Part shown: positions 19,860 through 32,803 of the stretch, piece after piece
Numbering within the stretch: position 1 is the stretch's first letter
Layout of the letters: each line of letters starts with the position of its first letter
Assembly: GCA_037042915.1 (NCBI GenBank)
Contig: CM073194.1
Location: 2,604,001 to 2,668,000, forward strand
Reading direction: 5' to 3'
DNA length: 64,000 bases
Source: Auricularia sp. M13
Taxonomy: Eukaryota; Basidiomycota; Agaricomycetes; Auriculariales; Auriculariaceae
The notes under the pieces: model-generated
Told to the model about the DNA's origin: nothing
Database searches by the model: none
Seen by the model: the letters and a program-made list of their open reading frames with translations, nothing else
Program-made: the position numbers and the translations under genes

Positions 19860-21325
19860 GGCACGGCTGGACCTTTCGCTGCGCCAGCGCCAGACGCAAC
19901 GGCACGTTTGGGCGCCGGATTCACGGCGGCGACTGGGGCCCTGTGCGCTGCGGGCGCACTGGGCACGTGGACGGACTTCGCGCTGGGGCCCTTGTTGGCG
20001 GCGAGCGCAGAGGGTGCGCCGCCAGCTGCCCTGGGCTTCTGCGCGGTCGTCAGTGCGGTGGCTGGACCGCCGTCGATGCGCAGGGCGAGAGCCGCGGCTT
20101 TGAGATGCAGCGCCTGGCCCCCCGCCTTGGTTGCAGTTGCGGCCGGCGCTGAAGGGCGTGCAGTGGCCGGCGCTGCAGGGCGCGCAGTGGCCGGCGCCGA
20201 AGGGTGCGCAGTGGTCGGCGCCGAACGGCGTGCTGCGGTCGGCGCGTCTGACTCGGACTCCGAGGCTGGCGTTTGCGAGGTGGGCGTTTGCGATGCCGAC
20301 GGCTGCGGCACCTTGGATGCACTTGGCACCGACGGCTGCTCCTGCGATGCGGCACGCATGCCCGATGGCGGCGCCACTGTTATCGCTGCTGGGGTTGCGC
20401 CGAACGAGACAGCATGGTGGGCCGGTCGCTCATCCGCAGTGGACGGCCGAGGCGCGTGCGATGAAGCAGCACGTTGACGTTGTGGAAGTCCGTGCCCGAC
20501 GGGGTGGTGTGCGCGCAGCATGGGCAGCGCGGGGACCTCGGACGCGTCGGCTTCGAGTTGGCACGCACGTGCGTACTGCTGGGCGAGCTGGCTACGCTCC
20601 GTGGCGTCCAGCTCGTCATAGGTCAGGCTGCCGCTCAGAAGAGCCGCTCCCAGCGTGCTATCGCGTGCACGGACAAGTTTGCCGACCCGGAGGAGCTCCT
20701 TCGCAGGCGGCAAAGTGGCGGGATCCTCATCCTAGAAATTTTAATGAGTATGACAGAAAGAAAATTAAAAACAATGATAAAAACTCACAGACAGCATCTT
20801 GTCTTCGTTTGGCTCAGCTGGCCCTCCTTTGGTGCTTGCAGGCTACATTCCAGATAGCGTGAGCGACGAGCGAATGAAGCGAGATGCGAAAGTACACGCA
20901 CCTGGGGCTTCGGCGTGCCCTCCTGGTCATTTTCTACACCCTCCTCGTGTTCCGAGGCCTCGCGGCGAGGGGCGCGTGGTGTCTTGTCCGCAGTGGGCGG
21001 GAGTTCGAGGGTCTTGTTTTGTATGGGAGTCGGCGTTTCGGAGGCCAGGTGGGTATCATCCCGGCGGGATCCCTTCGGTCGTGCTACTCGACGTAGCCGG
21101 TGTGCTCAATAACGCACCGAAGGCTCTAGTTGTTCGTTCGAGTGTTCTCTGCGCCTGGACGTTCGACTATCCTTGCAACCAAAACCCCAAGGCACAGCAG
21201 GCTTAACAATAAGCAGAAATCCAAAGAGCTGAAAAAGTGCATACCTGGCATTCGATGGTCGTGGGCCCATTCCCCAAATACTCCTTGGCAACATGGGTTG
21301 AGGTCTGCGACGGGAGTGAGTCCAT
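19850..21325 (-). CDS. Disordered protein gene, 3' end replaced by telomere-like repeat
   Basis: On the minus strand, exon 20902 to ~21080 (ending EGTPKPQ), exon 20842-20789 (PASTKGGPAEPNEDKMLS) and exon 20731-19850 join in frame across GTGCGT..TAG and GTGAGT..CTAG introns. A likely first exon begins at the ATG at 21325 (MDSLPSQTSTHVAKEYLGNG), but its join to the next exon is unresolved. The protein has a short helical segment (SLTYDELDATERSQLAQQYARA), then a long alanine/proline/serine-rich tail with repeats of SAPATARP type. The frame runs without break into TTAGGG-type sequence, which supplies the last residues and a TAG stop at 19850-19852. The natural C-terminus is therefore probably missing. 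Function unknown. Confidence 0.6.
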
Positions 21326-21559
21326 ATCTACAACACAGATTGCTAAGGCTGACCTGAAACCAAAAGCTCTCTGAGCTTGAAGGACCGCAACGTTTGCATT
21401 TTGAAGAACCTCTGTTGGCCTGAAACTAAATCAGTGAATCGTCTTAGTATGTATTCTTTGCTCACGATGAGAAGAAGACGAGTAGCTTTATGACCAGAGG
21501 GAAAAACATGTCAGAGTGTTTGATGTTCATGCATAAGAACACGGAGACATACCCATCCT

Positions 21560-24500
21560 GCCTTGGGAGCCGATGCCATTGGTCCCTACTTCGTCACCAT
21601 TATAATCTACTGAGGTGGCGGAAATTTTCTCCTGTGAGCACAATCCATTGCAATGGCAGGCCATAAGACGCACCTGGAGTGGCCGATACTTGAACAATGA
21701 TAGAGAGACACCACCGAGTAACAGAGCCAAGCTTCGGTAGGACAGCGGCACTTGTGGCCCATGTAGCAAAGCCTAGAACGTGCGGGACGGCTGGCCGACA
21801 GTCTGATGAGCACCGATGGTCCGAGATCGGTGGATGGCCTGCTCTACAGATTGCATCACACTTCGTGAGCTGCCCTGCTATGCTCACTGTGCAACAATGG
21901 CAAGCTCACTGTATATGCATCATGTTTTCTAGCAGAGGTCTTGTCTGGGTGCGCCTGGGAGCGCAGCGGTGCTGGCGACGATGGTGGTACGAGGGCAACA
22001 TGTGTTGGCAAAGACCTCGGCCCGGTGCTTTGCCTATAGCCGGACCGGAACACATGCCGGCGGGCACATTCTGTGCGGCAGCTGAGAGTCACAACACACC
22101 GAATTCACACTATACACTACCAACAAGATGTAACGGAGGGACACTGCTATCATAGGACCGCTCCTAGAGTCACAGAAAAGAACATGGCACCTCCGGAACG
22201 ACTACGCGGACGGCACGCGAGCACGATCAACACACTTACAGACAGCGGCTGCATCGTCTCGTCCGCTGTCGCCCAGTGCACGCGGGATCGCGGTCACCAG
22301 CTCGACCGCGAGATGACATGGCCCGCGGCGCCCACAGCTAGCGTACTGTTGCGCGCGTCGTCTGCCGAGTGCGCGCGCGACGAGTGGTGTCTACTGCCGA
22401 CAGACGAACACGGACGTCTTACACGGCAGCGCGCAGATCTCGCCAACCGGCGGGAGTCGACATGGCTCACTGTCGCCCGCGCGCAGCTGGGCCCGCGTAC
22501 GCGTCGCCCTAAGCCTGAGCCACCGCATCGGGCGCGGCGCGTTCCCGCATGCCGTCCACGAGCGCAAGCGCCATGAGCGCCGGCCCAGCTTGCACCCCCC
22601 GCGAGCGTTCCACCCGTCGCACGCGGAGCTCGGGCCCCTACTGCTCCTCAAGCCGCCAACACCGGTCACTTGCGCGGCGCTGGACGTGCGCAAGCCATGC
22701 GGCACCTTTCTTGCCCGTCGCGCGCGAACACCGATTGACCGCGAGAGCTTAGCGTCTGCGGTGCGGACACGGGCCACCGCGCGAGATAGAGGGGCCGACA
22801 ATTAATGGGCTTCAGGTCGTCCTCAGCCGAGGCACAGAAGATTGTGGACGACGCACAAGGAGTTGCGGGGCGCGAGCATAGATCGGAGCGCAAGTCGGCC
22901 GAGCGCACATCAGGGGTCATACGAGTTGCGCGCGCTCACTGTCACTCCGCGATGCTCCTGCAGGCGCAATCAAAGCGGGTCAGCGAGCGCTCCAACGATC
23001 AGGAGATTTGATACAAACTGGCGCAACATCGTGCACCCTCGACGGCGACGCTGCTTCGCGGGCTTGTCACTCGTCCAAATTGACGGCGATCATCCCACTC
23101 AGCTGCTGCGCGGAGACCAGGGCCGCTGGGGACGGTTTTGGTATGCAATCGAGCACGAGTCGCACATACGCGACACACCCAGCGCTCGTTCATCCATTCT
23201 TCCGGCTTGCGCGCTCTACGCTTCCGAAGGACAGATTTCGTTAATATCATTTAGCAGTGAACAAAGCAGAACACACCTAGCAGACACGCAAACAACCCTC
23301 CACCTACACGCTACCAGTCACGCCATGTCCGAAAGAGCAGCACGGACGCGTGTTCAAGTTGTAGAATTCCTGGAAGAGGCGTAAGACGTACGTTTCAAGC
23401 GAGAGAAGCGTGTACCCACTGAGCCATCTGCCCGTGGTCCAGGACGGGCGAGGATAGCGTAGACACAAAGCTCATTGCTACGCCAGCTTTGCTGGCCAGG
23501 CCCCAATTAGCAGATAGATTCGAGTAATTGCAGCGCCGTTCGAAGCGGCGTCAGCTCGAACGGCAGCGGCGCCGGTCATCGGGGATGGCAAGAGCCAAGG
23601 AGCTGCGCGTGTATCAACTCCGCTCGCCGCACTCCTTGCCTTCCGTTTCCAACCGTCTGCGGTCAGTGTGCCGCCCCTGCTCCGCCTGTACGCCCAGCTC
23701 GACGAAGTCATCTCTATGGCGACCCAGCGCTGGCTGCTTGCGCCGGAATTCGCGCATCTGTTCAGCGACACGCAGTTCAACTCGTGCTCGTACTCGACGG
23801 ACCCACGGGCGCCAACAACGCCTCGCGCCCGCGTCGCAAGCCTCCAAGACTGCTGCAATGAGCTGCCCCACTGCAGTGCAACCAAGGCACGAGCCAGCGC
23901 CAGTGTACAAAGAACCTCGCCGGTGCCGCGCACGAGCCCCGACTCAGCCCGCTCCAGCGACGCCGACACCAATGTCCACGCGGCCACGCACTCGCGCCCA
24001 ACAAGCCCTCGCGCAACCGCAAGCTCCGGGAATCTGCAGCGCGAAACGCTGTGCTTGACGCTGCAATCATGTCGTCGAACGTGGAGGTTCATTCGCGGCC
24101 TTGGTCCAGCTGCCGGTGTTGCGCGCCGTCACTTCGCACGATAACCGCTCCGGCACCGTCTTCTACGCCAGTCACGGCTGCTGCAACGACCGCCCGCCAA
24201 GGACCACAAGCTACAGCGACGGCCAACGCGGAGGTTGAGCAACCATGTCCCTTCAGCCGCAGCGCCGCCATCTACCCGCGGCGGTGCAGACTCTTGTTCG
24301 TGCACCGTGCGGCGCAGCCTCCTTCGCGCAACTGCGCGCGCAACATACGCGGACCGCGCGGGGCGTTGCGCTGCAAGCTCGGTCCGTTTTCACCGCGTTT
24401 TTTGACCGTCGGCTCGCTGACTGACAACGCCTTTTACAGCAAAACGTGCCAGAAGTCATTGGCCACCAGGACGCACCATCTGACGGCGCGCGCACGCTCG

Positions 24501-26460
24501 CGCTCGCAGGCCGCGGCGCAGCTCAGTCATTTCTGTCTGCACACGCGATCGGTCACCGTGGTCGGACCGTGCAGCGCGCGCTCGTGCGCACCACCGCCTC
24601 GCTCGCGCAGAGAGCGTTATGCGCCGCGCGGTTCTGTGCGGCCTTTGACGGGCGGTGGGTGACGGTGTTAGGGCCGAGTTGTGTACGCCTGTTGTTCTTG
24701 CTCTTTGGCGGTTGACTCACGCTCCAATCCGCAGCAGCAAGCTCCTGGCCCTCACCGTCCGCGCAACCAGCACCTCGACGCCCGTGCGCACCGTGCGCGG
24801 CCTTGGGACGGTCGCGGCGTACAAGACGCGGCCCAACCGCGGCTACCGGCCGTCTGGTGCCGCGCGCGCGTGAAGGCTGCGCTACTGCACACCCTTCGCG
24901 GACGGTGACGACGCAGGGGAGCTCGTGCGGATCTGACGCGGCCCAAAGGCTCTGGGTGGCCCAGGTGCGCGCGCCACGCATGAGCGCATCTGGCAGCGGA
25001 CGGTATCTAAGTCGGTGCGTCGTCTTTTCGCCCTGCCTTCCCCGCTGACTTCCATACGCAGGCTGGTACGCGTTCTTGACGCTGCAAATACTGCGACGCC
25101 CCTGAACCCCACGTGCGACCTGGAGCGGGACGGCGACCTCGTTGCCAAGTCGACAAGTTCAAACGACCGCGACGTGCGCGACTGGTCACCATCAACCCGT
25201 CCATTCCGTAGCACGGCGTACAAGGACGACAGCGCCACGCAGCCCGGCTTCGTGGACAGCGACGACGGCGCGCGGGGCCGGATCCGTCCTGCGCCGTTCG
25301 AGCGTGCGGCGCAAAGCCCGGTCGTCCCACTCTGCGCGATCTTCCACGCGCGGTCGGCGCCAGCTGCCCAGTGCATTGGGCGGCATTGGGTGCGCTATTT
25401 TTCCTGCTCATTCAACGATGACTGACGCGTGCAGCAAGCAGCCAGCCTCACGGACGCCCAGGAAGATAGCACGCTCGCGCACACTGGCGCGCTCGTTGCC
25501 AAGCTCGCGCCGCGGTGCACAAGGCCAAGTCCGACTGCCGCGGCCGCGTCTTCTTCTGCGCGCGCGACCAGTCAGTGGAGTGTCCGGTGTCGCTAGGCTG
25601 TCCTCGCGCGTGCTTTGCTTTGCGCGCCCGACGCCATCCTACGGCCCACATCTGAAGCGTTTGCGCGGGGCCTGCGCACGCGACGCGCAGGACACGTACC
25701 CAGTCAGGTGCGCCTGTTCCTCTGGTTTCTACGACTGGCGGGCTCGCTGACTGCATTTTTCACAATAGTAACGCGTTGGTCGGTCGTCTTCCGCTAGTGC
25801 GCCCAGCAGCGGCTCGTGTACGCGCATGGCGCGCGCGTGGACTCGCCGCTCTTCATGGGCGCGACCACCGCGCACCTGCCACGCGTTCCTGCCGCCTGAC
25901 GGTGGATACCTTGCCAGGCGACGATGTCGAGCGCCAGCATTGCCCAGAGTCTACTCTGGTGCGCTCCATCTCCCCGCCGATCTCCCTACGACCTGGCCCG
26001 CCTGCTTTCTGCCACGGGCGGCGCGCGTCCTCGGCGATAGCCCCGAGCCGCTCGCGCCGCTTGTGGCTGCAGCAGATACTTCGAACGCCGGCGTCTCCGC
26101 AGGGCTCGTGCTCTTTGCGCAGCTCGCGGGGCTCCGCATTGTGCGCGACCTCGCACCCCTACCTGACAGTGGCTGTCGGGGCCAGCTGCAGAGCTGCGCA
26201 CAGGCTCAGATTGCTCGGCGCGAACGGCAGCTGCAGCAATTTGGGTGGTATTTACTGGCGGCTTCGGGGCCGCGCTTACTACTCGAGCTGGTCGCAGCTC
26301 AAGACGAGGTTGGGCTGAGAGTAGACGCTCTGATGCGCGCCAATTGTCGGGTGATACGCTTATTCTTTCCATTAGCAGACTACTCGCTTTACGAGCCCGT
26401 GGCACTTCGAAATGACCATCCCTTGACTGTACTTCACCTGGGCCCTAACATTGCAACTGC
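21560..26460. repeat. Decayed GC-rich repeat, copy B
   Basis: The longest copy. Landmarks: GAGTGGCCGATACTTGAACAA near 21680, the empty MITE site TA at 21988-21989, GRLTRQRAD near 22420, FLARRA near 22720, SSAEAQKIVDDAQ near 22820, MARAKELRVYQ at 23586 and a TVGSLTDNAF-like segment near 24420. The corresponding pieces of A and C occur in the same order. Frames are broken and GC-rich throughout; it may have held one or two coiled-coil-rich genes, but no domain is recognisable. Confidence 0.55.
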
Positions 26461-26839
26461 GTAACTGCATGACAGAGGCAGCGGTACCGGCAACGGATTT
26501 GCGTATGTGAGGCGAAGCGGGGACACGACTGTATGGAATGAACTACATATGGAACTGAAATACAGGAAGAGGAATGTAGAAGTTTCAGGAACGCTGCGAG
26601 CGCGCCCATGCAAGCATTGTCGCCGCCGCCACATGCCCTGCGCCAGATGCACGAGTGCCGCAGGGAGACAGCGCCGCGTCGCCACCAGCAGAGCCAGCCG
26701 CCGCCAACCCGGGGGTACAACGCAGGCCGTCTGGCGCCGCGCAGGTAGTCCTGCAGCGCGCCTCGCCCCGTAAGCCAAGGGCGCGCATCCCGGTTCAGCT
26801 GGAAGTACGCGCGCGGCGGACACGACCCCCAGGCACCGC

Positions 26840-28800
26840 GCGAGATCGATGGACCGCAAAAGCAACGTCATAGACTCCTTGAATATAACTGGGCCGGCTC
26901 TTCGTCAGCCGAGGCGAAGAAGATGGTGGACGCCACACCTGGAATGGTGGCACTCGCGCGCAGACCCAACTGAGCGGAAGTTGGGCGCGAGGCTGTCGAG
27001 TTCGCCCGCGCTTGCCATCTCCGCCCGGAGCTCCTGCAAGCGCAATCAGAGCGGGCCAGAAGTAGCTCAAACGCTCAGAAGACTTGAATGCGTATAGACG
27101 GAACGCAGTGAGTCCTCGACGGCGGTACAGCCGCGGGCTCACATCCCTTCCGAATTGGCGGCGAACTACTGGTTCGTTGCGTGTGTTCGGGCGTCGGCCA
27201 TCTGCAGCACGGAGACGGGAGCCGCTGGGACCCGGATACGCATTCGAGCAGCAGTTCGTGCCTGCGCGAGGGCGCCGAGCGAGTCCATCGGCAGTCCGCA
27301 GTCCGTTCAGTATATTCACGGCCTGTGCTTTATGTACTGATAAAGTGCAAAATCGATCAGCATGATTGTCTCGCGAATGAAACGTTACAGAACGCACCTG
27401 ATTGACTCGAAAAATCTGCTAGCAAGCCCGCCCTGCGAGCGGTAAAGTCTCTGATGCAAGTGTAAGATGTACTTTCAGAGCGAAACCTGGTATCAGCGTA
27501 TACTCACTGAACAATAAAATCGTGTACCGGCGGTACAGGACACTTACAGGTCGAGCGAGGATCGATCAGGACAGAGTGAAGTTCACGTCGATGTCGATAT
27601 TCACAGGCAGCCAGCCAAGTGCAGCGCAAGTCATCGCGGTGTCAGCGCGAATTGCAGGCCGAGACCAGATGTCGAGAATGGCAAGAGCCAAGGAGCGTCG
27701 CGTCTATCAACGCTCGCGCGCCTTGCCTTCCGCTCTCATCCAACCACCGCTAGCATCCCGTTCGCGCTTCGCCTCCGCTGCCCGCTCGACAATGCCATCC
27801 CTCTGACGACCCAGCGCTGGCCGTTTGCGCCTGAATTTGCGCATCTATTCGGTAGCGACAGGCAGGCGAACTCGCGCTCGTACTCGAGGAACCCGCGCGC
27901 GCCGACGATGCCTCGCGCTTGCGCCGAATTGGAGCCTCCATACTCGCTACAGGCAGCTGCACGACGGCCGTGTTGCCAGTGCACGATCCAGCGCCGATGA
28001 ATACGCCACTTATCATCGTCGACGAGAACCTCGCAGACGCCGCGCACGAGTCCAGGCCAGCTACCGGTGTCGCTCTGCTGATCGACAAGCTGCGCGACTG
28101 CCTTCAACGACCCGCAGATACTGTTTCTTGACGTTGACGACCGCGCCGAGGTGCTGGATAGGCCATGGACCCCGACGCGACCCACTCCAGTGACGCCGAC
28201 ACCAACATCGCCGCGGACACGCGCTCATGACGAGGGCTTCTGTGCGCATCCACAAAGTCTCGCGCACTCAAAGAGCAAAACACTCCTGCTCCGCGCTGCA
28301 AGCATATCGTCGACCGCGGTGGTTCGTACGCGGCCTGAATCCGCTGCCAGCCTTCCACACCGACTCCTCGGACGATGCCCGGTCCGCCGGCGTCGTCTGC
28401 GACACTCGCGCTGGCCTGAACGACCGCCCGTCAAGAAGTACACGCTGAATCGGCAGCCGAGGAGCTCGAGGTTCCGCTAGCGGGTATCACGGGTTGAAGC
28501 GCTGCGCTGCTCTCAGTGTACAGCGGCACGGTATCAGGTTCGCGCGTCGCTCGGCGAAACCATCCTCGCGCGCGGCTGGCGCAGCCTACGCCGGTCGTGC
28601 GGGTGCCCGTCAGACAGCGTCTGGCGGCTAGTTAGGTGCGCCTGTACCCCCGTTCGACAGTTCGCTCGCTGACTGATAGCCCCTTCACAGAAAAACGCGC
28701 CGGCCGCCATCGACCTCCATGCCGCAATATCTCATGGCCCGAGCGCGAGCGCGGCCGTGGCTTCAATTGCGGGCGACGGCGCAGCCAAGCCCGATTTCCG
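26840..28800. repeat. Decayed GC-rich repeat, copy C (partial)
   Basis: Contains the SSAEAKKMVDATPG segment (26907), GAGCTCCTGCAAGCGCAATCA (27030), MARAKERRVYQ (27677), QRWPFAPEFAHLF (27810) and VRSLTDSPF (28660), matching copy B in order. It starts at the middle of the repeat, so the first third seen in A and B is absent. Confidence 0.55.
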
Positions 28801-29586
28801 TGTGCACTACGACGCGCGCCTGGTTGCTGATCTGAACGATGCCCACCCAATGTCACGCACCCAAGCAGCGTCCAAGACGACACCGGGCGACGTGCGAAGG
28901 GCAAAGAGAGTGTACAAGGCCCCAGATTCAGTGCCGTATCCCTTTGTGGCCAGTGTGAATGCTTCCCTTTGCCAGAACCGGTGGCACGCGCGCGCAAGGA
29001 AACGGCGAGAAAGGACCGAGCCAGCCAGCCAAGAGCGCAAAAGTTAAGTCGTCTAACTCAAGAGGCATAGCGAGATTCGGCCGCAGCGTCGGCCAGTCAG
29101 TGTGGATTCTGGTCAAGTTGCGGAGCTGGGCGATGGGCGCGCAGACTCTCTGCCGATGAGATGTGCGAGTCAGGCTCGATACGCAGGAAATCTAGAGTTG
29201 CCCAGCGTTTGGCCCTCGACCCTGGACATCAGGCAGCAGCACTGGCCGAGAAAAAACGAGCGTGCGAGAGTCCCTGGCCAGATGGACCTAGCAGTGTCAT
29301 ATACGCGCGGGGCAAGTGCGAAGAATGCCCACGGCCCAGGACCGACGCGCGCACAGAAACCGAGAAAAGCCATGCGAGAGTGCTCATACCAAGCCCATCT
29401 TTCAGATTAAAAAAGCCCAGCGCGAGATTCGAGCCAGGCCAGCGTGCGCAGAATCAGAGACGAGCAGAGCCAAGTTGCGGAGTTGGGCGACGGCGCGTGC
29501 GGCGGCTCCGGCGACTCCGACTCCGCAACTTTTCTTCTGCTCTTCTCTTCGTCTTCATCGTCCACGCCGACCCACCCGCTCACAAA
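28801..29586. promoter_or_regulatory. Upstream region of the nucleoplasmin-domain gene
   Basis: No gene. CAAGTTGCGGAG(C/T)TGGGCGA occurs twice (29115 and 29472), and TCTGGTCAAGTTGCGGAG recurs in reverse at 36442-36466. A regulatory role is only a guess; the second copy lies ~110 bp before the ATG. Confidence 0.35.
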
Positions 29587-32116
29587 ATGCCCATCGCCAT
29601 TGCCAGCTGGTACGTGCTCTAATCCTTTCACGACCCCCGCGGGCGCGCGCGCGAGCCCTGCAGCCCGGCCGCGCGCGATAATTATATGGCGCGCGGTCTG
29701 CTCGTGTTTTACGCGCTTGCCAGACGACGCGCGTGCGCGATACCCAGTGCCCAGCTCCATACCCTGGGTCGCACTGCCGCACCTCTGGAGCTCCCGCACG
29801 CGCGCTCACGCGTTTTTTTCTCCCTTTTTTCCGTTTCTCGACGCGCGAGCTGACCGCCCCGGCCCGCGCAGGACGCAAGAGCTCGTACCGGGCAAGTCGT
29901 ACAGCATCGACGTCCCGCGCGACTTCCGGATCACGAACGCGTCGCTGGGCGAGGACCTCGCGGACGCCGCCGGCCGCAGCGTCGTCAAGCTCACCGTCAC
30001 CGAGCCCGACTCCGACTCGGAGGACGACGACGAGAGCGACGACGCGGACGAGCCGAGCGCGCCCGTCAAGTCTATTCTGTGCGCGCTGCGCGCTGGTGCC
30101 GTGCGTACTGACGGTTTTATTTTGTTGTTGGGAGGTTGCTGACGCTGCGGGCTGGGCTGCAGTATGAGCATGCGTCGATGGACGTGACGTTCCTCGAGGG
30201 CCAGACGGTCGAGTTTACCGTGACGGGCAAGAACAAGGTCTACCTGCTGGGCAACTACATCGGTACGTTCGCGCGTATTTACTCTTTTCCATCCGCCGCC
30301 CGCACCTGCGCGCTTGCTCGCACCCGCGCGCGCACTGTACGGTCATCTGACCGTTTGTGTCGCGCGCGCTGGGGGGCCATGAGCAACACAAGCTGCATCG
30401 AGCTCGCTCGCGCGCGTTGTTTCGCCGGCGCGCGAGCCTCGAAGCCAGCATCGCGCTACCACGCGAGCGCGCGCACAGGCTCGAAGCCTACAACCGAGTC
30501 CTCGCCTGCCTTTGCCCACCTCGACCATCCCTTCGCTAACGCTTACCCCGCATCCACAGACCAAGGCGAAGACGACATGGCGCCCGGGATGGGCATGGAC
30601 GATCTCGACTCGGACGACGAGGAGGGTGCGTTCCGCCTCGAGGACGTCAGCTCCGACGTCGAGATGGACCCCGCCGAGCTCGCTGGGCTGGGCGAGAGCG
30701 ATAGCGACGATGCTGAGTGCGTACCCTTTTCTTCTTCGTCCTTCCCTTTTCGCTGCCCTTGCGGCCCCGCGCGCCGTTCCTGATTCACGCGCGCGCCCGT
30801 TTGGAATCGAGCTGCCCGCCCCTCATCTGCACGCTCGCGGTCGCGCAGCAGGACCTGCGACAGCTGCGCGCCCCGCCAGCTTATTCCTCCCTTCCTCGTC
30901 CCATCGCCCACACGCGCGCATCCGCGCTCGCCTACACCCGCACCACTTCTTCTTCATTCCCGTCCCTGTCTTTACCCGCGCGCATGCACTAACACCCCAA
31001 CCCAACCTCCAGCCGCTTCGAAGAGCTGCCAGACGAAAAGCCCGCGAGCAAGAAGCGCCCCGCGCTCGAGGCGCCGCCGGCGAGCAAGAAGGACAAGAAG
31101 CAGAAGGGGAACGACGGCAAGGCTGCCAAGGTGCGTTTCTTGCTGCCCGTCGCTTCGCCTCGCCGCCCGCCCTCTTTCGTCTCTGTTTGGCTTGCGCGCG
31201 CGGTCGTCGTCGTCGTGCATGGGTGTAGCGTCGACGCGGGCGACATCGCGCAATCCGCGGGCTACGCCAACGCTGCGCTGCGCTGGCCGTGTTCGCGCGC
31301 AGGACCTCGGGCGTGGCCGTCGTCCGTGCAGACAGAAGTGTGCACGCACGACGCCGTTGCCGCTTGCGTGCCACTCGACGGCGTTGGCGTTTACCCGCAC
31401 CAGTCGAGGTGCGCAGGCCCCGTTGCGTGTGCGCACGCAACGCAGCGCAATGGCCGCCTGCGCGATGCTTGCGCGTGCAGCAAGCGATGGCGCCAAGTGA
31501 CCACGTTGCGCGCGCGAGGGGCTGCCCTCGTCGTCCGCGCCCACGACGATGCGTGTGCTCCGGGGCTACGTGCTCCTGCCTGCGGGCCGTCGTAGTGTGC
31601 GGCATACGATGGCGCAAACGCCCACGCTGCGCGCGCAGGGTCCTCGAGCACGGCGATGCGTGCATCCCGAGGCGGCGCGCTCGAGTTGTTCCCGCTGGAT
31701 GGCGCCAGACGGACGGTCCATGTTGCGCGCACACGGGGCTGCTGGCATCTTCTTCGAGCACGACGATGCTGGAGCCGCGGGGGCTGCGGATGCGCTTCCA
31801 GGCGAGGCGCGCGGGGTGCTCTGTCGCCCGTCCACTGACACTCGCGCCCGTCGTGCCACACGGGTCCGCACGTCGACACCGCGTCCCCCATTCCCTTCTG
31901 CCTATCCGTCGCCACTAGAACACCAAACTAACGTCCTGCTCGTAGCCCGCCAGCACGAAGCCCGACTCGAAGCCCGTATCCAAGGGCAAACCGCAGTCTC
32001 ATAAGCCGCAATCCCACGCCGGCAAGCCGCAGTCGCAGGCGAACGGCGCGGGCGCGGGCAAGCCCAAGAGCAAGGGCGACGGCGGCAAGCCGAAGAGCAA
32101 GGGCGGGAAGAAGTAG
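29587..32116 (+). CDS. Nucleoplasmin-like domain protein related to nucleolar FKBPs, isomerase domain missing
   Basis: Six exons: 29587-29609, 29872-30100, 30163-30262, 30560-30716, 31013-31130 and 31946-32116, giving 265 codons plus TAG. Residues 1 to ~117 start MPIAIASW..ELVPGKSYSIDVP..FRITNASLGEDLAD and continue HASMDVTFLEGQTVEFTVTGKNKVYLLGNYI. This is the nucleoplasmin-like head of Fpr3/Fpr4/FKBP46-type prolyl isomerases, histone chaperones of the nucleolus. It contains an acidic insert (DSDSEDDDESDDADE). Then comes an acidic stretch (DDLDSDDEEG..SDVEMDP) and a lysine-rich tail ending KPKSKGGKK. The family normally continues into a ~100-residue FKBP isomerase domain; here the last exon ends in basic repeats and no FKBP motif was found in any frame of the last intron. 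Introns are long for a basidiomycete (262, 62, 297, 296 and 815 nt). A polyadenylation-like AATAAAATAA lies near 32265. A histone-chaperone-like role is inferred. Confidence 0.85.
31131..31945 (+). other. 815-nt last intron of the nucleoplasmin-domain gene
   Basis: GTGCGTTT donor, CTCGTAG acceptor. GC-rich and low in stops in some frames, with degenerate CGCACGACG / GCGTGTGCGCACGC motifs. It lies where the family's isomerase domain would be expected, and no trace of that domain is visible. Confidence 0.75.
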
Positions 32117-32709
32117 GCGCGCCGTCGTGTGCGCGAGACGCTGCGCCGCGATGAGGGTGTGGGGATGCGCGACGAGCATGTGGCGAGGTTGAGTGGTTGG
32201 GGTTTCTTGCTTACTGTGTGTGGCTGGCGGTGCGTTCGATCGACTGCCTGCTGCGTGCTGAAAAATAAAATAATACGCGCTTCGTGCGCGTTGTGCTCGA
32301 CTCGAGTACTTCGATAGATACAGGATCGCGAGTGTTTGCTAGCGATTCAGTAGCGCCTCGACGTTTAATACGCGCTGGGCGGAGGACATTCCCCGTGCGG
32401 GTCTAGTGTGGGCGCACGAACCACACGCAACTGAGTTCTCCCATTGGCAGCCCGCCCGCAGAGACTCGCGCATGTATAACCCTGTGACCCTCCGATACCC
32501 GCCTGCCTATAATGGGTTTTCGCATATTTGCGTGTAACACAGGACTCCACTAGCGGCACAACATCTTGGATTGTTGGCTCTGTATCTCTAAGACGCCAGG
32601 CTAGTGTCCGGTTGCCCGACAGACCAGGGTGAAAGCGATCCCGTTGGTGTTCGTCGCCCTTCGCCCTTCTATCAGTAACCAGACCACTTCATGTGTGCGC
32701 GGAGTGGGG

Positions 32710-32803
32710 AGCAGATGATGAGGGCGCGGTTGGCGGGTGTTGGACGAGGCATGGGGTGAGTGCTTCATCTGATCGGTGAGCCCAGTGGTTCGTCCTTATA
32801 TAC
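32710..32803 (-). promoter_or_regulatory. TATA + CTCATCATCTGCT module 1
   Basis: On the minus strand TATATAAGG (32795-32803) is followed 73 nt later by CTCATCATCTGCT (32722-32710). Only a six-codon ORF (ATG near 32693) follows, so no gene is called. Confidence 0.5.

Noticed and set aside
23425-23465. Reverse-strand tRNA-like A box (TGGCTCAGTGGGTA)
   Set aside because: No B box at proper distance and no stems can be formed.
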